Source of the DNA: Sphingopyxis jiangsuensis
GTDB taxonomy: Bacteria; Pseudomonadota; Alphaproteobacteria; Sphingomonadales; Sphingomonadaceae
DNA length: 64,000 nt
Direction of reading: 5' to 3'
NCBI RefSeq assembly: GCF_016734905.1
Contig: NZ_JAERPO010000001.1
Span: 1,327,712 to 1,391,711, forward strand
Numbering within the stretch: the first letter of the stretch is position 1; each line of letters opens with the position of its first letter. Positions 27,801 to 36,310 of this stretch are shown in pieces. Made by a program: the position numbers and the translations under genes. The notes under the pieces are model-generated. The model was given only the letters and a program-made list of their open reading frames with translations. It made no database searches and had not been told where the DNA came from.

Positions 27801-28427
27801 ATGGCCCAAAGCTTGCAAAGCCGGATCAGTGAAGTCGCCGCGCCCGCGCGCGTCGACGGCCGACGCGAGCGCGGCCGGTCGAGCCGGCGCCGGATCGTCA
27901 AGGCGATGATGACCCTGATCGCGGGCGGCGACCTGATGCCGAGCGCAGCGCGCGTTGCCGAGGAAGCGGGGCTGGGACTGCGCACCGTCTTTCGTCATTT
28001 CGACGACATGGACGCGCTTTACGCCGAGATTTCTGCGACAATCGCCGAACGTGTGTTGCCGATCGTTACAGCCCCCTACGACAGCACCGACTGGCGCGTG
28101 AACCTGCGCGATCTGGTCGAGCGGCGCGCGCGCGTTTTCGAAACGATGCTGCCTTTTCGCCTTGCCGCGAACATCAAACGCTACCAGTCGCCCTTCCTCA
28201 CCGCGCAATATGGGAAAGTGGTTGCGATCGAGCGCGATCTGGTGCTGCGACTACTGCCCAAGGAAATGCGCGGCCGCACGGTTCCGGCCGAAGCGCTCTG
28301 CGCGGCGTTGTCGTTCCAGAACTGGCGGGCGCTGCGTCACGATCACGGAATGTCGGTCGAAGCGGCAGGCAACGTGACCGCGCATATGGCCGAGGCGCTG
28401 GCGGCGGCGCTCGCCGCCGGGGAATGA
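27801..28427 (+). CDS. TetR family transcriptional regulator
   Basis: 208 residues. The N-terminal HTH region reads RRRIVKAMMTLIAGGDLMPSAARVAEEAGLGLRTVFRHFDDMDALY, typical of TetR (helix-turn-helix with RTVFRHF). The C-terminal part is an all-helical ligand/dimerisation domain. The start is taken at ATG 27801; the frame is open far upstream but that region is antisense to the sulfatase. It ends four bases before the converging second sulfatase. With identical operator cores before both sulfatases, it is the obvious candidate repressor of both. Confidence 0.88.
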   Translation: MAQSLQSRISEVAAPARVDGRRERGRSSRRRIVKAMMTLIAGGDLMPSAARVAEEAGLGLRTVFRHFDDMDALYAEISATIAERVLPIVTAPYDSTDWRVNLRDLVERRARVFETMLPFRLAANIKRYQSPFLTAQYGKVVAIERDLVLRLLPKEMRGRTVPAEALCAALSFQNWRALRHDHGMSVEAAGNVTAHMAEALAAALAAGE

Positions 28428-28431
28428 CCGC

Positions 28432-30270
28432 CTAGTGCACCGGACGTCGCCGTCTGCGCCGCCATGCCCAAACAAGGGCAGCTACCAACAGACACGTCCC
28501 ACCAACCCAAAGCCCAAGCCGGATCAGCCGCGCGCGTCCCTGCTGCGCGAAGGCATAGCGATCGATTTGGTCCGCGGCCGAATATCCCGGCGGCATGTCG
28601 AGTACGCCGTTCGCCTTGGCAAAGGCGCGATAGTCGGCGAGCATCGACGCGAAGCGGTCGGGCATCGCCGCCGACAGGTCGCGCGTCTCTCCCGGATCGC
28701 GCGACAAATCGTGCAATCGCCAGCGCCCGTCGCCCACCGGCGGCAGATTGCGCACCAGCTTGAAATCGCCCCGAAACAATGCAGCATTGCCCGACAATTC
28801 GTAACCAAGCGGATCATCGCCGTGCACGCTGCCTGCCGCATCGCCGAGCATCGGCACGAGGCTGCGCCCCATCACCGGTTCGACTGCCTTGCCCTGCCAT
28901 TCGCCGCTGTGCAGCGCAACGCCGGCCAGTTCGGCCAGCGTCGGGACGATGTCGGTCACATGCGCAAAGCCCGCTTGGATTGTGCCCGCCCCGACCTTGT
29001 CGTTGCCGGGCCAGGCAATGATGAGCGGGACTCGCAATCCGCCTTCGGCCGCGCTGAACTTATATCCGGCTAGCGGCGATGCGGCAGCGCTCGCCCATCC
29101 CGGGCCGATCGCGCTGAAGCTGTTCGGCCGGCCGATATTGGCGGTCGAAAGATCATATTGCTGGTTCAGGAAGAACCGGTTGCGCCAGCGGTTGAACGGA
29201 TTGGTCGGCTCGGCGCCATTGTCCGACAGAAAGACGAAGATCGTATTCTCATAATCGCCGGTCGCCTTGAGGTGCGCGACAAGGCGGCCGACCGCGCGGT
29301 CCATCGCCGTCGCCATGCCGGCATAGGCCTGCATCACGCGCACCGCGGCGGCGCGCTCGTCGCGATCGAGCGTCGCCCAATCGGGCGTGGTCGCCATCCG
29401 GACCATCGGCGCACCGGCGGGGACGATCCCGAGCGCCGCCGCCCGCTTTGCCCGCGCCGCACGCAACGCGGTCCAGCCGTCGCGGTACATCGCCGCATAG
29501 CGAGCGATGTCGCTGTCGGGTGCCTGGATCGGAATATGATTGGCGAGGAAGTTGATCGAAGCGAAGAAGGGCGCATTCGCGGCACGGCCCTCCTCGATAT
29601 AGTCGATCATCCGTTCGACGACGAAGCGCGACGAATAATAGTCGGCCGGCAAGGTCGCGGGCTTGCCGCCCTCGGTCCAGGCAGCGGTTTCGTATAACCC
29701 CTCGATCGGGCGCTGCGCGAAATTGTCGGCGCCCGCATCGGCCAGGCTGAAGGCGCGATGATAGCCGCGTGCTTCGGGAAGCCGCCCGGCATCGCTGCCC
29801 AAATGCCATTTGCCGGTCAGATAGGTACGATAACCTGCCGCCTGAAACATCTGGCCGATCGTCACGACGCGATGGTTCATTACCGTGTCGTATCCCGGCT
29901 TTCCGCGATGTTCGTCGGGGATGGTTTCGGGCATGTTGCCGAGCCCCGCGCGGTGGCTCATTACCCCCGTCTGGAGCATCGCGCGGGTCGGCGAACAGGA
30001 GCCGGCGACATGGAAATTGGAAAAGCGCACTCCCGTGCGCGCGAGCGCGTCGATATTCGGTGTCGCGAATTCGGCGCCAAAGGCCCCGACGTCGGTGAAG
30101 CCCCAATCGTCGGCGAGCAGGATCACGACATTGGGGTAACGCGGCGACGCCGCAGGGCGCTGTGCCTGCGCTGGCGTCGCCGCGAACAGGGTTGCCAGAA
30201 TCAATAAGACGGTGCGGCACAACCTACCGACGCGACCCGGCACCCTCCAGCTGTGCACGCGCACCGCCAT
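28432..30270 (-). CDS. Arylsulfatase-type sulfatase with C-terminal membrane anchor
   Basis: 612 residues. An N-terminal signal sequence (~19-36) is followed by the sulfatase core: VVILLADDWGFTD (metal Asp pair), AGSCSPTRAMLQTG with Cys92 in CxPTR as formylglycine site, LTGKWHLG, SINFLANHIP and FLSDNGAEP (Asp-Asn). The C-terminus has an extra hydrophobic helix (LIRLGLWVGGTCLLVAALVWAW) followed by RRRRRR, so the catalytic domain is likely tethered on the periplasmic face. This topology is unusual among the sulfatases here. It faces tetR tail to tail, and its promoter carries the shared operator. Confidence 0.9.
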   Translation of the reverse strand: MAVRVHSWRVPGRVGRLCRTVLLILATLFAATPAQAQRPAASPRYPNVVILLADDWGFTDVGAFGAEFATPNIDALARTGVRFSNFHVAGSCSPTRAMLQTGVMSHRAGLGNMPETIPDEHRGKPGYDTVMNHRVVTIGQMFQAAGYRTYLTGKWHLGSDAGRLPEARGYHRAFSLADAGADNFAQRPIEGLYETAAWTEGGKPATLPADYYSSRFVVERMIDYIEEGRAANAPFFASINFLANHIPIQAPDSDIARYAAMYRDGWTALRAARAKRAAALGIVPAGAPMVRMATTPDWATLDRDERAAAVRVMQAYAGMATAMDRAVGRLVAHLKATGDYENTIFVFLSDNGAEPTNPFNRWRNRFFLNQQYDLSTANIGRPNSFSAIGPGWASAAASPLAGYKFSAAEGGLRVPLIIAWPGNDKVGAGTIQAGFAHVTDIVPTLAELAGVALHSGEWQGKAVEPVMGRSLVPMLGDAAGSVHGDDPLGYELSGNAALFRGDFKLVRNLPPVGDGRWRLHDLSRDPGETRDLSAAMPDRFASMLADYRAFAKANGVLDMPPGYSAADQIDRYAFAQQGRARLIRLGLWVGGTCLLVAALVWAWRRRRRRPVH

Positions 30271-30292
30271 GACCCTCGCTCTCCCCTCGATT

Positions 30293-30317
30293 ATATTGAC
30301 ATTGATTATGTCAATAT
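30293..30317. promoter_or_regulatory. Palindromic operator upstream of the anchored sulfatase
   Basis: ATATTGACAT-TGATT-ATGTCAATAT is a perfect 10-bp inverted repeat with a five-base spacer, centred 35 bases before the sulfatase start. The inner TGACAT-N5-ATGTCA matches the operator at 27721. Confidence 0.75.
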
Positions 30318-30418
30318 CCTGTTGGGGGCAATGGCCTTTCGGGCGTGATTTGCTGCCGGATCTCGTAGCACCGGCGCATCGACTCCGCGCATCGAAATGG
30401 GGTTGACGCGATCATTTT

Positions 30419-30433
30419 GTTCACTTAATGTTC
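30419..30433. promoter_or_regulatory. LexA-like SOS box (GTTC-N7-GTTC)
   Basis: GTTC-ACTTAAT-GTTC matches the direct-repeat LexA consensus of alphaproteobacteria exactly, inside an AT-rich patch. No intact gene starts directly after it on either strand; the stretch 30434-30530 holds no gene I can identify. Confidence 0.5.
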
Positions 30434-30529
30434 TTTTTGTGCACAAACAACCTTTCCCCCGTCGCGGCCGCCGGGCGCGGCGGGCGGGGGACAAAGGTTC
30501 GCTGCCTCAGCTATCGGGTTTGACGATCT

Positions 30530-30800
30530 GACCAAAGCGCGCGAAGCTGATCATCAATGTCGACGCCGATGAACAATGCGATGCACAGACACACCTGCGT
30601 GCCCCCAGCCCAAAGATTTCTCCGCGCATCGACCAGAGCGGCGATAGCTGCATTTCGAGCCCGATGATGAAGTGGAAGAGCACGACGCCGAGTTCGGCGA
30701 CGTGCAAGATCGCTTGGGGGTCGGAGAACAGTCTGAGCCCGAACAGACCGATTGCCAGCCCCCCGGCGGCCACGACATTCCGCTGCCCGCGTCCGAGACT
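30530..30800 (-). pseudogene. Remnant of a Kef-type cation/proton antiporter
   Basis: On the minus strand one frame reads AAGGLAIGLFGLRLFSDP, then ILHVAELGVVLFHFIIGLEMQ and LWSMRGEIFGLG, which is the TM2-TM4 signature of KefB/KefC (CPA2) antiporters. The similarity then shifts frame (TQVCLCIALFIG) and is lost. No start, no ion-binding half and no regulatory domain remain, so this is a decayed, frameshifted fragment of a gene normally about 600 residues long. Confidence 0.6.
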
Positions 30801-30931
30801 TAGAACCTGCCCCTTTGTCTGAGCCGAGATCAAGCGGCTTTCGCGCTTCTTGACCGGATACGGCGCCAGCGCGATAGGATCGCAGACGGGGGGAGCGCCC
30901 CGCCCGTGGCGACGCGAACAAGGGGAATGCC

Positions 30932-32113
30932 ATGACGCAGCAGGCGGCGCCACATTTTCCGACCCTTCCGCAGCTGTTCCTCAAATTCCTGCGCTTTGGC
31001 CTGCTGGCTTTTGGCGGTCCGGTCGCGCAAATCGCGATGATCCGCGAAGCGCTGGTCGAGGACGAAGGCTGGATATCGTCGGCGCGCTTCAACCGGTTGC
31101 TCGCGGTGATGCAGGTTCTACCCGGACCGGAAGCGCACGAACTGTGCGTTCACATGGGGATGATTGCGCGCGGGCGAATAGGCGGCCTTCTCGCCGGGCT
31201 GGGCTTCATGCTGCCGGGCTTCGCGCTGATGCTGGCCGCGGCCTGGGCCTATGACGAATGGCTCGCCAGCGGCACGGCAATGGCGAGTGCCTTTTTCGGC
31301 GTGCAGCTTGTGGTGCTGGCAATCATCCTGCGCGCGATCGAGCGCATCGGACGCCATGTGTTGGAAGACCGAATGCTCTGGCTGCTTGCCGGACTGGCTT
31401 TTGGTGCCACACTTGCAGGCGTTCCATTCTGGATACCGCTGATTGCATCTGGCCTCGCCTATATTGTGTCGGATCGACCATGGATGCTCGCCTTGATAGG
31501 CGCCGCGGCCCTGCTCCTGACCCTGCTCGTACCGTACATGCACGCCATAGGGTTGAGCGCCGCGCTCACCCCAAGCCGCGCGACCACCGCCGCGCTGTTC
31601 GTCGCCGGACTGAAGGGCGGCCTCCTCACATTTGGCGGCGCCTATACCGCCATCCCTTATGTGCGCGCCGATACTGTTGGACGCGGCTGGCTGTCCGACG
31701 GAATGTTCCTCGATGGCGTTGCGGTGGCTGGGGTCCTGCCTGCGCCGCTCGTCATTTTTGCAACTTTTGCTGGATATATGGCGGGAGGGTGGAGCGGTGC
31801 GGTTGCGATTACCGCCGGGATATTCCTGCCCGCCTTTGCTTTTTCCCTTATCTTTTTCGAACGGCTCGAGGCTGCAGTCGAGAACCCGGCGCTTCATCGC
31901 ATGCTGACCGGCATCGCCGCCGCAGTCGTCGGCGTCATCGCCGCGACACTGGTTCAGCTCGGCACTTCGACCGCCGCACGCGCCTCCAACGTCGGCGTGG
32001 CGGTGACGATATTTGCCGCCGCAGCGGCGCTGATCTGGAACGCAAGGGGCAGCGCGCGAACGCCGGCGATAATCGCGGCGGGCGCGGCCGCGGGCTGGCT
32101 GTTCGCGCCCTGA
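30932..32113 (+). CDS. chrA: Chromate transporter, long-chain ChrA (CHR) family
   Basis: 393 residues with two homologous CHR halves. The first carries FLRFGLLAFGGPVAQIAMI at about residues 15-33, the second GGLLTFGGAYTAIPYVR at about 230-246; each FGGP/FGGA motif begins a CHR domain. About ten to twelve hydrophobic helices are predicted by eye. Such proteins export chromate, probably in exchange with sulfate. Next to sulfatases, a role in sulfate/oxyanion handling is conceivable but unproven. AAGGGGAAT precedes ATG 30932. It is the last chromosomal gene before the island boundary. Confidence 0.9.
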   Translation: MTQQAAPHFPTLPQLFLKFLRFGLLAFGGPVAQIAMIREALVEDEGWISSARFNRLLAVMQVLPGPEAHELCVHMGMIARGRIGGLLAGLGFMLPGFALMLAAAWAYDEWLASGTAMASAFFGVQLVVLAIILRAIERIGRHVLEDRMLWLLAGLAFGATLAGVPFWIPLIASGLAYIVSDRPWMLALIGAAALLLTLLVPYMHAIGLSAALTPSRATTAALFVAGLKGGLLTFGGAYTAIPYVRADTVGRGWLSDGMFLDGVAVAGVLPAPLVIFATFAGYMAGGWSGAVAITAGIFLPAFAFSLIFFERLEAAVENPALHRMLTGIAAAVVGVIAATLVQLGTSTAARASNVGVAVTIFAAAAALIWNARGSARTPAIIAAGAAAGWLFAP

Positions 32114-32142
32114 GGAACGCCCACGATCGGAAACTCACCGGC

Positions 32143-32194
32143 TGGCTGGGGCGGCAGGATTCGAACCTGCGCATGGCGGTACCAAAAACCGCTG
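32143..32194 (-). other. 3' fragment of tRNA-Gln(UUG): integration-site remnant
   Basis: Read on the minus strand the sequence holds the anticodon arm with loop TTTTGGT (anticodon TTG), the variable region, the T arm (GGTTCGAATCC) and the 3' acceptor strand CGCCCCA-G-CCA. The 5' acceptor strand and D arm are missing: the bases beyond 32194 bear no resemblance to them. This is the classic duplicated 3' end left when an integrase inserts DNA at a tRNA gene. Confidence 0.8.
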
Positions 32195-32231
32195 ACATGC
32201 CGCCAAAGCCTAAGATCGGCGAGGCCGAAAG

Positions 32232-32253
32232 CCGCAGAAAACTGCGGATTTTT
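32232..32253 (+). terminator. Hairpin with T-run at the island edge
   Basis: CCGCAG-AAAA-CTGCGG followed by ATTTTT is a compact intrinsic terminator on the plus strand. It could end the chromate-transporter transcript or protect the island from read-through. Confidence 0.6.
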
Positions 32254-32447
32254 CGCGTTTAGCGAGTTTCGATTCCGTACTCAAGCAATTTTCGGGGACA
32301 AACTCGGGGAGATTTCCGATGTATGCGAGTTGAGCGCCGGATGTCCGAGGAGCGGATTATGATGTCACTAGCCATCTTCGCGCCTCGCGGCAAAGCAGCG
32401 GAAAACCGGCACCAAAGCATGTCTTTTCACTGCATTATTTGGGTCAA

Positions 32448-32717
32448 TCACAGAAATTCTCGGCATGGTTCTGCCGAGTTCCAATGGGCGTGCGTCAAAC
32501 GGCTCTCGGGCTCGTTCATGCCCCTATCGAGCTTTGCCACAGACTCAGGCGTATATTTCGCCCACATGGCAAGCCCGGCCGACTGCTGCCTGTCGCGGAA
32601 CAGATAGAATTGCTGATGGATCAGCGCAGGCATCACCAGCCATTCCAGATTGAACCGCCCCGGGACCGCGGCCACCCTCTTCTTCAGGCTCCTATATACG
32701 ATTCCTGACCCGAACAC
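32448..32717 (-). pseudogene. Possible remnant of an RTX toxin-activating acyltransferase (HlyC-like)
   Basis: An 89-codon frame reads NLEWLVMPALIHQQFYLFRDRQQSAGLAMWAKYTPES, which resembles the HlyC family block containing L-P-A-I-x-x-x-Q and the S-W-A motif, ending with a W-N-S that in HlyC is followed by G-D-x-W. The catalytic His of the N-terminal part and the C-terminal half are missing, and the whole is about half family length. The rest of the stretch 32254-32807 contains nothing I recognise. I regard this as a decayed gene, with moderate doubt. Confidence 0.4.
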
Positions 32718-32807
32718 ACACTATCTGCCACCTAGCAAAGTGGAGGGTCGAACTTGCTGCATCCCTGAGCCAATTGAAGTCTATTGGTGATTTGTAGACG
32801 CATGAAA

Positions 32808-32835
32808 GCCGCCCGCCTGATCACAGACGAGCGGC
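32808..32835 (-). terminator. Hairpin after the TonB receptor gene
   Basis: On the minus strand CGCTCG-type and CGGGCGGC arms (32828-32835 and 32808-32815, seven of eight pairs) are followed by TTTC. It lies 21 bases beyond the receptor stop. Confidence 0.45.
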
Positions 32836-32855
32836 CATCGGTATTTCCGATCGGC

Positions 32856-35800
32856 TTAGAAGGTATAGCGCAAGCCGAAACGGAATATACGGCCCGTGTT
32901 CGAGATCAGAAGGGTGCGGTCCTTGGGGGCACTCCCCAGCGACAAGGATTCGCCGGCGATTGCATTTGGGACCGGCTCGTCAGCCTCCAACACCGCATAA
33001 TCGCGACGCACCGTATCGAGCAAGTTCACCGCCTGGAAGTTAAACTGGAGCCGGTCGGTGATGTCGAATCCACCCGAGATATCGAGCGAATCATAGCCCT
33101 CAGAGTAACGGCGCAGACCGCCCTGCTCGGGAGCCGAAGAGACGAGATAATCAGAGCGCCAGTTGTAGGCCACACGGAGCTGTATGCCGTCCTTCTCATA
33201 GAAACCCGTCAGGTTGAAGGTGTGGTTCGACGTGTTGGGCAGTGGCGCCGCACGGAACACCTGCGGATTGCCGAGCGCGTCGGTAATCGTCTGCTCTTTC
33301 AGTTCCGAGTCCGCATAGGTATAGTTGGCCACAAATCCGAGGCCGCTCAGAATACCCGGCAGATAGGTGAAGTTGTGCTGGAGCGAGACCTCGACGCCGC
33401 GGACATAACCGCTGCCCGCATTTACGGGCCGGTTGAACTGCACGATCTCGCACTCACGCAGCGGGTTCTGAAGCGACAGGTCGAGCACGCGGTTCGGCAG
33501 ACACTGGTCGAGCGGCTGCGCGTTCGGCGTATAGGGAAGAAGCAACGACGAAGCCGTCGGCTCAAAGCCGCTATTGGGATCGAACCGTCCGTTCGCATCG
33601 AAAAGCAGGCTACGGAAGTCGCGGATATAGAAAGTTTCCGAAACCGTTCGTTCGGCATCCTTGATCTGCTTGTTGAACAAGGCGACCGAAAAGAGCGAGT
33701 TTCGATCAAAATACCATTCGACTGACAGATCGAGGTTGGTCGATCTGAAAGGCCGCAGGCTGGGGTTGCCGGCGCTTGCGAAGGAATTGGCGAACGTATT
33801 TTCGTTGAACAGGAAGTTCGGCCGCAAACGGTCGATGTTCGGGCGCGCCATCGTCTGCGACGCCGCGAAGCGGACCATCAGCTTCTCCGAAGCGAGCCAG
33901 TTCAGGTTCAGCGACGGCAGGAAGTTATTGTAGCTGAACGTATCTGATGCATCGACAGATTCCAGCGGCACGAAGCTCGGGTCGGTTTGAGCGACCAGGT
34001 CGGGACCGAGTACCGCAATCACAGCCGCCTGGGCGTCGGCCAATGTTGTCGTATTTGCCGGATCGCCAGGACCGAAATATCCAAAGAAGGCGAGGTTTTC
34101 GGGACGCGTCGCGAATGACAGGAAGCTTGGCGTCGGAAGCGAACCGCCCCTGACGTCAACATTGGTCTTGACCCAGCGTCCGCCAACGTCGCCAAAGATG
34201 CGGCCATCGGCGAATTCGAAGTTGGCGAGAGCATAGCCGCCGAAGACTTCAAGCGTCAGATCGCGGAAATCGCGCCCGTCGGGCGAAGTGATCCCGGCGT
34301 CTCCACGCTGTTCCTGAAGCGCGGTTCGCAGGGCGAAGGGGTCGAACTTGACGATGCCGTCCGTGATGCTGTCGCGCCGGAGGCCGAGTTGCTCGCCAAA
34401 ACCGTCGCGCAGGGCGCTTTCCCCGGCCACGACGAACGGCAAGATACTGGCGCGCGGATCGCCGAATGCGAAGCGATCGAGGAAGGTGTTGGTCTGGCGC
34501 TGAACGCGGTTGCGTTTGTCCCATTTCACCCCGAACTCGATCGACTTGATTGGTCCGAAGCGGGTTTCCCAGTCGACATCGAAGAAGAGACTCGTGGCCT
34601 TGTCGTTGATCGCACGGTCGCGCGAGTTGATCGAGCCGATATCGAATTCAAATCCGTCGTCGACGATCGCGAGGTTCGGATTGGCGCCGTTGGTACCGCC
34701 TTGCGTTCGATTGGGAACAGTATCGCTCAAAAAGATCGAGCAAAGCCCTCCCGAGACGCAGTCATAACCCTTAGTAAAGCCGGGGCGATTGTCGAAGCCG
34801 TTAAAGCCATTGTCGAAGCTTGCCGCTCCGGCTTGAGCCTGATTTTCGAGCTGCGCTGTCGCATAGATATAGTCATTGTCGCGGCCCTTGCTGTTCGAAT
34901 GGCCACCCGACAGGTTGAACGTGAATGGCCCTGCCTTGTGCTCGGCATTGAAGCCGAGAACGAAGGTTTCCTCATAGGTGTCTTCATATTCCTGCACCGG
35001 GCGGACATAGCCGGGGTTGCGCGCGTCGCCCGGGCCATAGTCGGTGGCAATCGAACGATACCGAAGCAATGTCGAATTGGAGGGGTCGTAGACATTGTCC
35101 TGCCCCTCGCGCAGCGGAAAAAATTGCGGCGCGGCGCGGATCGCCAGCTGCGCACGGTCGCGCTTGCGGTTCACATGCGTATAGGTGGCATCGACCTGGA
35201 TGTCCGTGTCGGACGTCGGCTGCCATTGCACCGTACCCGTGATGTTATTGCGCTTCGTTTCGAAGAATAGCTGGTCGTAGGCGATCTCGAACGGGAGGAG
35301 TACGCGCAACTGATCTTCGGGTGCTGTACCGCTTTGGTCGATCTGACCGGTCTCGATATTGGTGAGCCCGCCGGTGAAGAGAACGCCGGTGTTGTTCGAA
35401 AATGGCCCGGCGATATTGTTGGTCGCTTCATAGCGTGAGATGTTGACCGCATCGGTCCGGCCCGACGTCTGTTCGGAGGTCGCGACGAGTGAAATGCCGA
35501 TGGTGTCGTTCGCGAATTTCTCCGACAGCGCGAGATTGACGCGATAATCGCCGCCGAAAATGTCATCACCGACGCTGAAACCCGGGTCGGCAAAGGGCGA
35601 ATAGCGCGCCTGAATGTCGATCACGCGGCGATCATTCTTGACGCCGAGCGGTTTGAAGGTGGTCAGGCTGATCGTTGCGCCGAGGCTGCCTTCGTTATGA
35701 TCGGCGCTCGCGGTCTTTGCGACCTCGATGCGCGAGAGGATATCCGAGGTGAAGGCGCTGAAATCGACTGCCTGACCTGAACTGCCGTTCCGCACATCGC

Positions 35801-36233
35801 CGGCGGCGTTGGTAACGGTGACCCCGTTCAGTGTCACATTGTTCAAATTGGCGTCGACGCCGCGCACGGTGACTGTCGAGCCTTCGCCATTGTTGCGCTC
35901 GATCGACACGCCCGTAACACGCTGGAGCGCTTCGGCGATATTCTGGTCGGCCGATTTGCCGATGTCTTCGGCGTTGATGCCGTCAACGATATTGCCCGAC
36001 TCCCGCTTGGCATCGAGTGCGTCGGCGAGCGAGCGACGAAAGCCGGTGACGACGATTGCATCGTCGTCCTCGGGTTCTGCACCGACCGGTTCGCTGCCGG
36101 TCTGGTTCGAAGAAGGGCTATCGGTCTGCGCATAGGCCGGACCCGCAGCACACAGCAGCGCGACTGCGGAAGCCGAAAGAAAGAGGGTGCGGCCGAAGCG
36201 CAGCTCCAGGCGATCGTCATAATTCTTGGACAT
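32856..36233 (-). CDS. TonB-dependent outer-membrane receptor for galactan oligosaccharides
   Basis: 1125 residues, a large receptor of the kind sphingomonads, Caulobacter and Alteromonas use for polysaccharide fragments. The signal peptide (~1-36, ending AYA-Q) is followed by a TonB box-like segment (DDDAIVVTGFRRSL), and then the plug with AEDIGKSADQNIAEALQRVTGV and VTVRGVDANLNNVTLNG. A ~900-residue beta barrel follows, ending in IFRFGLRYTF with the terminal aromatic Phe needed for barrel insertion. The gene follows the cycloisomerase gene by 77 bases on the same strand without an operator between them, so both are probably one transcript. Substrate specificity is inferred from context only. 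Confidence 0.93.
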   Translation of the reverse strand: MSKNYDDRLELRFGRTLFLSASAVALLCAAGPAYAQTDSPSSNQTGSEPVGAEPEDDDAIVVTGFRRSLADALDAKRESGNIVDGINAEDIGKSADQNIAEALQRVTGVSIERNNGEGSTVTVRGVDANLNNVTLNGVTVTNAAGDVRNGSSGQAVDFSAFTSDILSRIEVAKTASADHNEGSLGATISLTTFKPLGVKNDRRVIDIQARYSPFADPGFSVGDDIFGGDYRVNLALSEKFANDTIGISLVATSEQTSGRTDAVNISRYEATNNIAGPFSNNTGVLFTGGLTNIETGQIDQSGTAPEDQLRVLLPFEIAYDQLFFETKRNNITGTVQWQPTSDTDIQVDATYTHVNRKRDRAQLAIRAAPQFFPLREGQDNVYDPSNSTLLRYRSIATDYGPGDARNPGYVRPVQEYEDTYEETFVLGFNAEHKAGPFTFNLSGGHSNSKGRDNDYIYATAQLENQAQAGAASFDNGFNGFDNRPGFTKGYDCVSGGLCSIFLSDTVPNRTQGGTNGANPNLAIVDDGFEFDIGSINSRDRAINDKATSLFFDVDWETRFGPIKSIEFGVKWDKRNRVQRQTNTFLDRFAFGDPRASILPFVVAGESALRDGFGEQLGLRRDSITDGIVKFDPFALRTALQEQRGDAGITSPDGRDFRDLTLEVFGGYALANFEFADGRIFGDVGGRWVKTNVDVRGGSLPTPSFLSFATRPENLAFFGYFGPGDPANTTTLADAQAAVIAVLGPDLVAQTDPSFVPLESVDASDTFSYNNFLPSLNLNWLASEKLMVRFAASQTMARPNIDRLRPNFLFNENTFANSFASAGNPSLRPFRSTNLDLSVEWYFDRNSLFSVALFNKQIKDAERTVSETFYIRDFRSLLFDANGRFDPNSGFEPTASSLLLPYTPNAQPLDQCLPNRVLDLSLQNPLRECEIVQFNRPVNAGSGYVRGVEVSLQHNFTYLPGILSGLGFVANYTYADSELKEQTITDALGNPQVFRAAPLPNTSNHTFNLTGFYEKDGIQLRVAYNWRSDYLVSSAPEQGGLRRYSEGYDSLDISGGFDITDRLQFNFQAVNLLDTVRRDYAVLEADEPVPNAIAGESLSLGSAPKDRTLLISNTGRIFRFGLRYTF

Positions 36234-36310
36234 GATACTCTCCCCAAATTCGATACTATTTCTTGTCGTTCGTCTATGGCGCGCAGCACCGGCAGGCGGA
36301 TGCTCCGGTC

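Noticed and set aside
32143..32250. Intact tRNA gene
   Set aside because: The anticodon arm, T arm and CCA end are perfect, but no D arm or 5' acceptor strand can be found beyond 32194.
32784..35270. Two long plus-strand frames opposite the TonB receptor
   Set aside because: Low-complexity mirror translations of a certain receptor gene, no ribosome-binding site and no recognisable domain.
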